Shown here: positions 43,373-52,183 of the stretch, in pieces | How the letters are laid out: every line of letters starts with the position of its first letter | Numbering within the stretch: the stretch's first letter is position 1 | Assembly (NCBI GenBank): GCA_016779225.1 | Contig: JADHNZ010000003.1 | Coordinates: 1 to 64,000, forward strand | Reading direction: 5' to 3' | Source: Planctomycetota bacterium | GTDB lineage: Bacteria > Planctomycetota > UBA1135 > GCA-002686595 | DNA: 64,000 bases | Program-made: the position numbers and the translations under genes | Notes under the pieces: model-generated | The model's database searches: none | Seen by the model: only the letters and a program-made list of their open reading frames with translations | Told to the model about the DNA's origin: nothing

Positions 43373-45214
43373 TCAGTCCCCGTAGCCAATGGCGCGCAGG
43401 TGCTCGAGCTCCTCGGAGCTGAGGGTGGTGCTGTCGGCGGAGGTCCAGATGCGCCGCTGGACGAACGCTCGCACGAGGGGCGGCAGCAGCTCGGTTCCCT
43501 GGGCATCATCCAGCGCCGACAGCTCTCCGGGATCGCGCTCCAGGTCGAACACGATCAGCTCGTCGCGCTCGCGTGCCGCGCCGGAGAACCAGCGCGCCAC
43601 CGTCTCGCGGTCCAGGTCGCGGTCGTCGGCGTAGTCCTCACGCACGGAGGGCGGCACGCGCAGGTCCTGCCCTCCCACCGTCCACACGCCCTCGGAGGGG
43701 GATCCACCGAAGGCCCCACGCAGCTCCAGCTCTCCCTCGCCTGCAGCCTTGCCGTAGAGCTTGAGCTTCTGGCAGAGCAGGCCGTCCGCGTCGCCCCGTC
43801 CGACCGCCTTGACGAGCTCGCCGGCCACCCAGGCCGGGGCGTCCGCGGTCCGTCCGCCGGTCTCGCCGTAGAGCTCCCAGCCCTCGCCAAGCTCGAGCGG
43901 GATGCCGGCGATCGAGAGCCTTCGGCCTCGGACCTCGAGCGGACCCTTGAGCTCGGTCCGCGGGTCGTCCTCCTCGTCGTCCTCGTCGATCTTGGTGGCC
44001 ACCAGCGCGCGTCCGCTGCGCTCGAGCTCCACCTCGAGGCGCAGGCCGCGGGCAGGCAGGGCGCCGTCGGCAAGCTCGCCCGGGCGCGGTCGGAAGCGCT
44101 CGATGAACTTCCTACGCGCCACGGTGAGGGAGCGCTCGTAGCGCCCGGGCTCGAGGTGCTCGGCGAAGGCGGGGCGAGCCGCCGCTCCGGGCGCGAGCTG
44201 GTCGATCCCCTCGGTGTCTGGCGCCTCGACGCCCATGACGCCCAGGAGGGTCGGCATGAGATCGAGCAGGCTGGCGGCGTGCTTGACCCGGCGCCCCGCC
44301 TGGCCGGGGATCGAGAGGATCCACGGGACATGCAGGAGCCCCTGGTAGAGCCCGTGGCCGTGCCCGATGCGGCCGTGCTCGCCGAACTCCTCGCCGTGGT
44401 CGCTGATCAGGGCCACAGCGGTGTCCTCCATCAGCCCCTCGCGCTCGAGGAACGCGAGCAGGCGCCCCAGCTCGTGGTCCAGGTAGGAGATGGCTCCGTC
44501 GTAGAGGGCGATCATCTCGTCCCGCTCGACGCCCACGAAGGGCCGCTCACCGTGGTTCACCTCGTCCCGGAGGGCCTTCCAGTCCTTGCCGCGGAAGCGC
44601 TCGACCGCCTCGGCGCTGGCATAGCGCGTGGCGAACTCGTCCGGCACCGGGTACGGCCAGTGCGCATCGAGCATGTGCAGATACAGCAGGAACGGACGCT
44701 CGGGGTCGCGCTCGAGCAGGAAGTCCATGGCCTTCCAGCGGATCTCCCGCGCGTCGCCACCCTGGTCGTCGTAGGAGTCGAAGCCCTGCTCGATGCCCTG
44801 GCCGCGGCGCAGCTGCGCGTTGCGGATGACCGCTGCGGTCTGGTACCCAGCCCCCTGGAGCACCTCCGCCAGGGTCACCGAGGCCTCCGGCAGCACATCG
44901 CTCACGACGCCCGCGGCATCCTTCGAGGAGCCCCGGTAGACCCCGTGCTGCAGGGGCAGCGTGCCGGTCATGTACGACGGCACGCTCGGCTTGGTCCAGC
45001 AGGCGCAGGCCGTCACATCCTCGAAGACGGTCGCCCCGGCGGCCCAGCGGTCGAGGTGCGGCGTGCAGCCCTCGCGGTCGTGGCCGTAGGGCCCGAGGTG
45101 GTCCGCGCGCACCGTGTCCCAGCAGATGAGGATCAGGTTGCGCGGGGCGGCCGAGGCCGCCTCCGAGGTCGCCTGGGGTGCGAGGGCCGCCGTGAGCAGG
45201 AGGGGAAGGAGCAT
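43373..45214 (-). CDS. Sulfatase/alkaline-phosphatase superfamily hydrolase without the formylglycine Cys
   Basis: 613 residues with a signal peptide (MLLPLLLTAALAPQA). The core is intact: NLILICWDTVRADHLGPYG (metal acids), YLHMLDAHWPYPVP, YDGAISYLDHELGRLLAFL, ALISDHGEEFGEHGRIGHG. At the nucleophile site it reads ACACWTKPSVPSYMTG, where Thr74 takes the place of the Cys of CxPxR and the Arg is absent. Formylglycine cannot form there, so it is more likely a Thr-nucleophile phospho- or sulfo-hydrolase/transferase, as in phosphoethanolamine transferases. It follows the porin gene by 13 nt. It could trim or decorate the operon's glycan; that is inference. Confidence 0.85.
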   Translation of the reverse strand: MLLPLLLTAALAPQATSEAASAAPRNLILICWDTVRADHLGPYGHDREGCTPHLDRWAAGATVFEDVTACACWTKPSVPSYMTGTLPLQHGVYRGSSKDAAGVVSDVLPEASVTLAEVLQGAGYQTAAVIRNAQLRRGQGIEQGFDSYDDQGGDAREIRWKAMDFLLERDPERPFLLYLHMLDAHWPYPVPDEFATRYASAEAVERFRGKDWKALRDEVNHGERPFVGVERDEMIALYDGAISYLDHELGRLLAFLEREGLMEDTAVALISDHGEEFGEHGRIGHGHGLYQGLLHVPWILSIPGQAGRRVKHAASLLDLMPTLLGVMGVEAPDTEGIDQLAPGAAARPAFAEHLEPGRYERSLTVARRKFIERFRPRPGELADGALPARGLRLEVELERSGRALVATKIDEDDEEDDPRTELKGPLEVRGRRLSIAGIPLELGEGWELYGETGGRTADAPAWVAGELVKAVGRGDADGLLCQKLKLYGKAAGEGELELRGAFGGSPSEGVWTVGGQDLRVPPSVREDYADDRDLDRETVARWFSGAARERDELIVFDLERDPGELSALDDAQGTELLPPLVRAFVQRRIWTSADSTTLSSEELEHLRAIGYGD

Positions 45215-45227
45215 GGTTCGAGGAGGA

Positions 45228-47045
45228 TCAGAACTTGATGCGCAGCTGCACGCGCAGGAGCTGGGCGGAATCGGCGCCGCGGAACGCCTCGCCGGGCTCG
45301 AAGTGGCAGAACGCCACCTCGATGTCCAGCGCGGGGTTGGCGCGGTTGCCGTAGACGAGGTCGAGCTCCCAGCCGAGGTCGTCCGACACTCCGTCGGCGC
45401 GCTCGGAGAGCTCGCCCACGCGGACTGCGTCCGGGACCGGCTGGCGATAGTCGTGGTAGATGAGGTCGATCGAGGTGCGCTTGGAGAGGGTCGCCCCCAT
45501 GCTCAGGGTGCGGATGGCGAGGTTCGAGAGGTCGGGCTCGAGCAGCTCGCCGTAGTACTTCACGCTGGTCGCGCCGCCGAGGTCGTCGTTGTTGTCGTGG
45601 TAGCCGGTCTGCCGGAAGGTCCGGTTGACCCCGTCCCCCGGCTGGTCGTCCCCCGCGCCATAGGCGAGCCCGATCGCGAAGTGGAACGGCTCCAGCGCCT
45701 TCGGCTGCCACACGGTTCCAAGGTCCAGCCCCCAGGCACGCAGGTTCTCCGCGCGCCGCACCTCGGTCGGACCCCCGTCCGCCTGCAGGTCCACATCGGC
45801 GCCGTCGGTGTACCCGGTGACATGGGCCAGCTCGAGCCAGCAGTCCGTGTCCGGGAGCCACTCCCCCAGCGCGCGCACGCCCATGAAGAGCGGATAGTCG
45901 TACCCACGGAAGCCCTTGCCGTTCGAGCCGAGGTCCTCATAGCCGAGGTCGATGCGCCGGTCGAGGATGTACGCGCCCAGGGTGCGGTCGCTGTCCGTCC
46001 AGGTGTACGACGCCATCAAGTTGGCGCTGTTGCGGTCCACGGCGCTGCCGTTGGACCAGGTCGTCATGGCGGCCAGCTGCAGGCTGTGGGGCCCCTCGCT
46101 CCAGCCCAGGCGCGCCGCGTCCAGCTCCTGGTCCCAGAGCCACTCGCGCGGCTCCTCGAAGTCCTGACGGCCCACCTGCACGGTGGTCCCCCAGGGCAGC
46201 CGGTCCCAATAGCCGAAGGCCTCGACCAGGCGCGCGTCGCGCTGGATCGAGTCGCCGTCCTGCTCGTCCATGCGGTCACGCCAGAACAGGCGCCCGCTCG
46301 CCACGGCGGTGAAGCGCCCGGGGGGTGCCCAGGTCACCTCCGCACGCAGAGATGCGTCGAAGTCCTCGCGGTCCTCGTCGTCGCTCTCGGACAGGTTGAA
46401 GTCGTCCTCGCGCCGAAAGTTGGTCTCCGCCCGCAGCCCGAGGAAGAGGTCGGGCGACACCTCGCGACCGGGGATGCGGTCCTCGTCGCGCATGCGGATG
46501 GGCTGGGCCTGGTGGCGTGAGCGCGGCGCGAGGCGAATGGCCTCGAGCTCCTCCTCCAGCTCGACCCCCTCCTTGGACGGGATGAACGCGCGAAAGCGCT
46601 GCACGCGCAGGGAGAGGCCGTCGTCCTGCGCCCGCAGGGAGTCGATGCGGCCCTCGATGCGCGCGCGCCCGCCCTTGCGGAAGCGCAGCTGGCGGGCCTG
46701 GAAGTCCTGAGGTCCCTCGTAGTGGCCCTCGACCCGCACGAGCTGGCCCTCGACCGGCGGTCCGTCCGGGAGGTCCGTGCGCGCATCCGTCGTGACCGGC
46801 TGCCCCAGGACGAGGAACTCGTAGCCGGCCTTCACCTCGCGCAGGTTCTCGACGACGCCCACCAGGGACTCCTCGTCATCCGGCTGGGTGAGCTCGACCT
46901 CCTCCACCAGGAACGCATCCAGGCCAGAGAGCTCGCCCGACAGGACGACCCAGTGCCCCTCGCGCAGGCTGCCCAGGGGCACCTCCTCCTGGGCAGGGGC
47001 GACAGCAGCCAGGAGCGGCAGCAGCGCGAGCAGAGGCCTAAGCAA
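45228..47045 (-). CDS. AlgE-like outer-membrane porin with N-terminal OB-like domain
   Basis: 605 residues, signal peptide ending AVAPAQ. Residues about 25-190 form a compact beta domain (GHWVVLSGELSGLDAFLVEE, GQLVRVEGHYEG, RARIEGRIDSLR) resembling DUF5666/OB folds. From about 200 there are many alternating strands with aromatic girdles: WAPPGRFTAVASGRLFWRDR, VQVGRQDFEEPREWLWDQEL, SYTWTDSDRTLGAYILDRRI, GYDYPLFMGVRALGEWLP; the last strand ends LRVQLRIKF. This matches alginate-export-type 18-strand barrels. Its start overlaps the kinase gene by 8 nt. In the operon it is the obvious candidate for passing the glycan, or a nutrient, across the outer membrane. Confidence 0.82.
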   Translation of the reverse strand: MLRPLLALLPLLAAVAPAQEEVPLGSLREGHWVVLSGELSGLDAFLVEEVELTQPDDEESLVGVVENLREVKAGYEFLVLGQPVTTDARTDLPDGPPVEGQLVRVEGHYEGPQDFQARQLRFRKGGRARIEGRIDSLRAQDDGLSLRVQRFRAFIPSKEGVELEEELEAIRLAPRSRHQAQPIRMRDEDRIPGREVSPDLFLGLRAETNFRREDDFNLSESDDEDREDFDASLRAEVTWAPPGRFTAVASGRLFWRDRMDEQDGDSIQRDARLVEAFGYWDRLPWGTTVQVGRQDFEEPREWLWDQELDAARLGWSEGPHSLQLAAMTTWSNGSAVDRNSANLMASYTWTDSDRTLGAYILDRRIDLGYEDLGSNGKGFRGYDYPLFMGVRALGEWLPDTDCWLELAHVTGYTDGADVDLQADGGPTEVRRAENLRAWGLDLGTVWQPKALEPFHFAIGLAYGAGDDQPGDGVNRTFRQTGYHDNNDDLGGATSVKYYGELLEPDLSNLAIRTLSMGATLSKRTSIDLIYHDYRQPVPDAVRVGELSERADGVSDDLGWELDLVYGNRANPALDIEVAFCHFEPGEAFRGADSAQLLRVQLRIKF

Positions 47046-49347
47046 GGCAGACCTCCTTGCGCAGGCCCCCTCGCGCCAGGTCCATGAGCCCCGGGACCAG
47101 TCCTACCCAGCGCGGCCTCATCCGGTAGACGAGCGCGAGCCGCAGGGCCGTCGAGCGCTCGTAGAACTCGAGCGCGATGGGGTCGAGGACGCCGCCCGTA
47201 GCGTCGTGCCCCTCAAGGAGGGCAGCGCGCGCGCTCCAGGCCTCCTCCACCGAGCCTCGTCCCTGCCACGCCCGCAGCACCAGGTGGACGCCGAGGTTGC
47301 CGAGGTCGAGCTCCGGGGCGCCGGCGCTCAGCAGGTCGAGGTCGAGGAGCAGGATCGAGCCGTCCCCCGCCTGCAGGAGCTGGCCGTCGTGCAGGTCCCG
47401 ATGCACCGCGGTCCAGACCGGCACGGCCGGCAGGAGGTCGGTCAGGTCCACATGGACGCGCTCGATCCCCAGGGGCAGGTCGAGGCCTGCAAGGGCCTGG
47501 CGCATGCCGAGGGTCTCGATGACCTGCAGCTCGTCCTCGGGCCCGTGACGGGGCAGGTCCTGGTGCGGCACGAGCCGCTGCAGGTCCGCGATGGCCGCCC
47601 CCACGGCACGCCAGGCAGACGCGTGGCCAAGCTCCAGGGGGCTCCCCGTGCTCCACGCGAACTCCACCAGGCCCTCGCGGCGATCGGCACCCAGGACCTC
47701 GGGCACCCGCAGGGTCGCGGCCTGCTCCGCCGCCGCCGCACAGCGCGCGAAGCGATCCAGCAGGACATCGAGCTTCTTGGGGCGCACGGCCTTCACCGCT
47801 CGCGAGCGGTCCGCGCTGCGCCAGGCCGCCCGTCGCCCGGGCCGCCACGCCAGCAGCTCACCCTCTCCGAGCGCGGTCCGCCCGGGCAGGGCCTCGTCGT
47901 CCTCGAAGCACAGCGGCTCCCACTCACCGTCCAGAGGGCGGCCGTGGAAGGTGCGGCCGCTGGCAGCCTCGACCTCCAGGACGAGGCGTCCGCTCTTCTG
48001 AGCCTCGGCACGAACCACCGCGTCTCCATCCACGCCCTCGGGGAGCGGGATGCCCAGGCTCCCCACCGGGGTCAGCCGCGCAAGGTGCTCCAGGCGGCGG
48101 GCGTCGTCGAGCAGGGCACGGGCGCACGCCTCGGCCCCCTCCTCCATCCTGCGCAGGGTGTTGGCCGCGCGCACGATGCAGGCCCGCAGCAGCAGCTGGT
48201 CGATGCGCCGTGAGCTGAGGGGCTGGCCGCCAGCCGCGGCGTAGGCCTCGAGGAGCAGGTCCCGCGCGCGCGAGGTGGGGCCACCATCCAGGTGCAGGTC
48301 CATGAGCCAGTCGGCCACATCCTCCTCCGGCTCTCCACCTCGCAGCGCGTCGAGGTCGAGCAGCACCAGCTCGCCCTCGGGCGTCTCGAGCCACTGGCCC
48401 GCGTGCTGGTCGCCGTGAATGAGGCAGCGCGCGCGCGAGGGCGGAACGCTGGTCAAGAGGCGCACCGCCTCCTCGTGCAGGTCGGGGTCGAGCCGGGCGA
48501 GCAGGCTCAGGTCGGGGCTCGGCGCAGAGGCCTCCAGCTCGCCGCAGCCGCGGCGGTGCAGCAGGGCCAGGGCACGCCCGACCCGCGGCGCGGCCTCGAG
48601 GGTGTCACCCGCCAGGGGCTGGCCCTCGACCCACTCCTCGAGCAGGATCCCCGCCTCCTCGTCCACGCCAAGCAGGCGCGGCGTGCGCGGACCCTCCGCA
48701 GCCCCGAGCAGCGCCCTGGCCTCGACCACCTTGCGGGCCTCCTCCGGCTCGAGGACCCGAACGCCGACGCGACGCGAGGAGCGCTGCCCCTCGGGCCCCT
48801 TGAGCGACAGGTGAGCGACCATCACGGCCCTGCGCTCGGGCTTGTAGCGCAGGGGCTCGAAGTGCGAGCGACGCCGCCGAACATCATGCGGCGCGAACAG
48901 GTCCAGCTCCTTGATCCAGCGGATCGTCCGCTTGTCATCCAGCGCCCGCTCGAGGCCGCGCAGGACCCGGTCCCGCGGGAAGGCGACGAGCTGTGCGCCA
49001 TCCGCGAGCAGCACGGCCGGGCGCAGGCGATGCTCGAGCGCCGCACGCCAGGGGCGCGCTGCCAGGCTCGCCTCGTGGCGGCGGGCCTTGCCCGAGAGGT
49101 GCTTCTTCCAGGTCACCCAGCGCTCGTGTCCGTCGGCCCAGCGCACCGCATAGCAGGTGGCCGCCGCGACCCCGAGCTTCCAGCGCGCGTGGACCTGGCT
49201 GATCTCGACCGGGGGCTCGCTGCCGGGCGCGAGCATCAGCTCGGACACGAGCCGCAGGATCTCCAACTCGGTCGGGGGGACCAGCTCCCCGTCCCCCATG
49301 CGGGCCGGCAGGTGCCGGTCCCGATCCCGTGCACGCAGCCCGGTCAT
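47038..49347 (-). CDS. Tandem APH-fold (aminoglycoside phosphotransferase-like) double kinase
   Basis: 769 residues with two kinase-like halves. The first (about 1-400) has RYKPERRAVM, LLEEWVEGQPLAG, the catalytic loop CLIHGDQHAGQWL and metal loop LVLLDLDALRGG. The second (about 470-769) has AVKAVRPKKLDVLLDRFARC, the loop TAVHRDLHDGQLL and ILLLDLDLLSAG. Both keep the H-x-D and D-x-D residues needed for catalysis. Aminoglycoside resistance is unlikely in this setting. A sugar, lipid or choline-like kinase acting on a glycan precursor fits better. ATG overlaps the ABC transporter stop (49344-49347). An internal duplication with both sites kept is unusual. Confidence 0.82.
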   Translation of the reverse strand: MTGLRARDRDRHLPARMGDGELVPPTELEILRLVSELMLAPGSEPPVEISQVHARWKLGVAAATCYAVRWADGHERWVTWKKHLSGKARRHEASLAARPWRAALEHRLRPAVLLADGAQLVAFPRDRVLRGLERALDDKRTIRWIKELDLFAPHDVRRRRSHFEPLRYKPERRAVMVAHLSLKGPEGQRSSRRVGVRVLEPEEARKVVEARALLGAAEGPRTPRLLGVDEEAGILLEEWVEGQPLAGDTLEAAPRVGRALALLHRRGCGELEASAPSPDLSLLARLDPDLHEEAVRLLTSVPPSRARCLIHGDQHAGQWLETPEGELVLLDLDALRGGEPEEDVADWLMDLHLDGGPTSRARDLLLEAYAAAGGQPLSSRRIDQLLLRACIVRAANTLRRMEEGAEACARALLDDARRLEHLARLTPVGSLGIPLPEGVDGDAVVRAEAQKSGRLVLEVEAASGRTFHGRPLDGEWEPLCFEDDEALPGRTALGEGELLAWRPGRRAAWRSADRSRAVKAVRPKKLDVLLDRFARCAAAAEQAATLRVPEVLGADRREGLVEFAWSTGSPLELGHASAWRAVGAAIADLQRLVPHQDLPRHGPEDELQVIETLGMRQALAGLDLPLGIERVHVDLTDLLPAVPVWTAVHRDLHDGQLLQAGDGSILLLDLDLLSAGAPELDLGNLGVHLVLRAWQGRGSVEEAWSARAALLEGHDATGGVLDPIALEFYERSTALRLALVYRMRPRWVGLVPGLMDLARGGLRKEVCLA

Positions 49348-51134
49348 GACGCCCGCACGGCGGCGCCGCCGTCCCCGAAGTCCTCGCGATACTCCGCGCT
49401 CGCGCGCGCAAGCTCCTGGTGCGAGCCGGACAGGACGGGCGCGCCCTCACGCACCCACACGACCTGGTCGAACCCGTCGAGGTGCTCCTGGTCGTGGGTG
49501 ACGACGATCACGATCGCGCGCTCGGCGCGGGCCCTGAGGGCGTTGAACACATGGCGGGCCGCCGCTGCGTCGAGGCCTGCAAAGGGCTCGTCCACCACCA
49601 GGACCCCCGCCTCGCGCAGGAAGGCCCGCGCAAGGCACAGCCGCCTGCGCTGGCCTCCAGAGAGTCCAAGGCCCGAGGAGCCCAGCACCGTGTCGAGCCC
49701 GTCGGGCATGGCGTCCACCACGCTGCGCGCGTAGGCGTCCTCGAGGGCCCGCTCCAGAGCCGCGTCGTCAGCCTCGGGCGCGGCGAGGAGCAGGTTCTCC
49801 CGCACGCTGGTCCCGAACAGGACCGCGTCCTGGAGGGCCGCGGCGAGGCCCTCTCGGAGGGCGTCGAGCCGGTACGAGGGCAGGGGCTCACCGTCCAGGA
49901 GCACGCGCCCCTCGGTCGGATCCATGAGCCGCAGCAGGAGGGCGATCAGGGTGCTCTTGCCTGCACCGCTCGCGCCGATCAGGGCCGTCAGCTCACCGCG
50001 CCGGAAGCACGCATCCACCCCCTGCAGGGCGACGCGACCGTCGGGGTAGGCGTACTGCACGCCCTGGAGCTCCACCTGCTTGGGATGGGCGGCGGGCTCG
50101 CGGGTGCCCTGGTTCTCGCGCACGGGGGAGCGCTCGGCCATCACCTCGAGCAGGCGCTCGGCGCAGGCCACCCCCTTGGCCACGCGTGCCTGGTGCTTGG
50201 CCGCGGCGCGCGCCGGCTTGAGGAGGCCGCGCACATACGACATGAACACCAGCAGTTCGCCCGGGCTGAGCGCGCCGTCCAGGACACGCTGGCCACCCAG
50301 GGCCAGGGTCACGGCCACGCCCAGGGTCAGGAGCGACTCCACCGAGGCCGACAGGCGCGCCGCCGCCCGAGCCGCCTTGAGCTCCGCCCGCGCGCTGCGC
50401 CGGTTATCGCGCGCGAAGCGGTGTGCGATCTCCTCCTCGCGGCCGAGGGACTGGACCAGGGTCACGGCCCCCACGGCCTCGCCAAGGAAGTCGGCCAGGG
50501 CGCCCTCCTTGCGGCGCTGCTTGCGAATCGCCACCGACAGTCGCCGCGAGAGCACGCGCACGACGATGCCGAGGGCGGGCACCAGCGCCATCAGGGTCAG
50601 GGTCAGGCCGGCATCCACGCGCACCATCACGGCCAGGACCACCAGGGCGTGCAGGCTGCGGGCGAGGAGGTTCGTCGAGGCCTCGACCAGCATGGTCTTG
50701 ACCATCGGAGCATCCCCCATGAGGCGCATCAGCAGGTCGCCGCTGCGCTGCTCGCCGTGGAAGGCCGGCGGCAGCTCGAGCAGCCGGCGGAACAGGAGCA
50801 TCCGCAAGGCGCGCGTGACCCGGTGCCCAACGCGAGCGATCAGCAGGTTGGCGGCGTACTCCGCCACCACCCGTGCGAGGACGACTCCGAGGAGGACTGC
50901 CGCGCAGAGGAGCAGCAGGCGCGTGCCCTCGTCCTCCACTGCAGCGCCTCCGAGCACCGGAGAGAGCACGCGGTCGAACGCCACCTGCATGGGCCAGGGC
51001 TGCAGCACCGACAGCCCCACCACGAGCAGCTGCAGCCCGACGGCTGCAGCAAGGGCCGCGCGATGCGGCGTCAAGACAAAGGCGAGCCGACTTCCGACGC
51101 GCCATGCCTCCAGGGTCCGCGCCAGGGCCTTCAT
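49344..51134 (-). CDS. ABC exporter, fused permease and ATPase (MsbA-type)
   Basis: 596 residues. Residues about 1-320 hold six helices of a type IV exporter (LQLLVVGLSVLQPWPMQVAF, LLLLCAAVLLGVVLARVVAE) and the coupling segment LPPAFHGEQRSGDLLMRLM. The nucleotide-binding domain has Walker A IGASGAGKSTLI, a Q-loop (AALQDAVLFGTSVREN), signature LGLSGGQRRRL, Walker B VLVVDEPFAGLD and the switch His in VVTHDQEH. It should work as a homodimer to flip a lipid or lipid-linked glycan. It lies between glycosyltransferase and kinase genes with ATGA overlaps on both sides, pointing to export of the product made by the same operon. Confidence 0.95.
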   Translation of the reverse strand: MKALARTLEAWRVGSRLAFVLTPHRAALAAAVGLQLLVVGLSVLQPWPMQVAFDRVLSPVLGGAAVEDEGTRLLLLCAAVLLGVVLARVVAEYAANLLIARVGHRVTRALRMLLFRRLLELPPAFHGEQRSGDLLMRLMGDAPMVKTMLVEASTNLLARSLHALVVLAVMVRVDAGLTLTLMALVPALGIVVRVLSRRLSVAIRKQRRKEGALADFLGEAVGAVTLVQSLGREEEIAHRFARDNRRSARAELKAARAAARLSASVESLLTLGVAVTLALGGQRVLDGALSPGELLVFMSYVRGLLKPARAAAKHQARVAKGVACAERLLEVMAERSPVRENQGTREPAAHPKQVELQGVQYAYPDGRVALQGVDACFRRGELTALIGASGAGKSTLIALLLRLMDPTEGRVLLDGEPLPSYRLDALREGLAAALQDAVLFGTSVRENLLLAAPEADDAALERALEDAYARSVVDAMPDGLDTVLGSSGLGLSGGQRRRLCLARAFLREAGVLVVDEPFAGLDAAAARHVFNALRARAERAIVIVVTHDQEHLDGFDQVVWVREGAPVLSGSHQELARASAEYREDFGDGGAAVRAS

Positions 51135-52183
51135 CCCCCAGCCCCCAGGCGCAGGAGGACATCCCGCGCGATCCAGTCCCAGCCATGGCGCTTCGCCTCG
51201 GCCAGGGCCGCCGCCGCCAGCTGGTCCCGGCGCGCAGGATCACGCGCCAGCCCGAGCAGGCGCTCCGCCAGGGCGGCCTCGTCACCGGGCGGATAGACCT
51301 CGCCCGCACGACCACCGAGGACCGCGAGGGGCAGGTCACCCAGGTCCGGGACCACGGGGACGAGGCCCATTGCCATAGCCTCGCGCAGCTTGAGCGGCGA
51401 GAACCAGGCAGCCTCGCGGCTGGAGTGGGCCAGGGCGATCACATCGCAGGCACCCACGCGCCACGCGACCCGCTCCGGCTCGCACCAGCCCGCGAGCCGC
51501 ACCGCCTCGGCCGGCAGGGCCGCGCAGGCCTCCTCGAAGTCTCCCTTGCCCACGCACACGAGCACCAGTGGCGCGCCCAGCGCGCGCGCGCGCGCAGCGG
51601 CCCGCGCCAGCAGCGGCAGGTCGTGCCAGGGGCGCAGGCGACCGTGGAAGACCAGGGCCAGGTCACCCTCCGCAAGCTCCAGCTCCGCGCGTGCGCGTGC
51701 GCGCTCGGCGAGGGGCGCGAAGGTGTCCAGGTCGACCCCGTTGGAGTGCACGCGGGTCGCGCTCGCGCGCGCCCCCAGCTCCTCCACATAGCTCAGCAGC
51801 GGGCGAGAGACCACGGAGACCAGGGTCGCTCCCTCGAAGGCGCGCTTCCAGGCTCGGTGCACCTCCTCGCCGACCGCGGAGCCGCGGTAGCGCTCCTCCT
51901 CGCGGTCCAGGGGTGAGTTGACCTCGAGGCCGTGGGCGATGCCGCGCTCCTGGGCCCAGGCCGCAATGGGGCCCGTCCCGAGGGAGAAGCGCTCGTAGAC
52001 CGCGTCCAGGGCGCCTGCCTCCTCGAGGCGAGCGATGGCGCGCGCCGGATCAGGCTCCTCCACCCGAAGGACCTCGGCACCCTGACGCGCGAAGGCCTCG
52101 CAGAGGCGCGCGACATGCACCGCGGCCCCCTTCTCTCCACCAGACCGGATGCCCGGATCCTGGTGCACGAAGGCGATCCTCAC
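51131..52183 (-). CDS. GT4-type glycosyltransferase, GTG start
   Basis: 350 residues starting with GTG at 52183 that overlaps the upstream TGA (GTGA). The protein begins V-RIAFVHQDPGIRSGGEKGA, the N-terminal Rossmann strand and Gly-rich loop of GT-B enzymes. The C-terminal nucleotide-sugar half has LVFHGRLRPWHDLPLLARAA, VLVCVGKGDFEEACAAL, CDVIALAHSSREAAWFSPLK with the E-x7-E-like acidic pair, and LREAMAMGLVPVVPDLGDLP. It transfers a sugar in the cytoplasm to the growing glycan. No ATG exists near the domain start, which supports the coupled GTG. Sugar unknown. Confidence 0.9.
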   Translation of the reverse strand: MRIAFVHQDPGIRSGGEKGAAVHVARLCEAFARQGAEVLRVEEPDPARAIARLEEAGALDAVYERFSLGTGPIAAWAQERGIAHGLEVNSPLDREEERYRGSAVGEEVHRAWKRAFEGATLVSVVSRPLLSYVEELGARASATRVHSNGVDLDTFAPLAERARARAELELAEGDLALVFHGRLRPWHDLPLLARAAARARALGAPLVLVCVGKGDFEEACAALPAEAVRLAGWCEPERVAWRVGACDVIALAHSSREAAWFSPLKLREAMAMGLVPVVPDLGDLPLAVLGGRAGEVYPPGDEAALAERLLGLARDPARRDQLAAAALAEAKRHGWDWIARDVLLRLGAGG

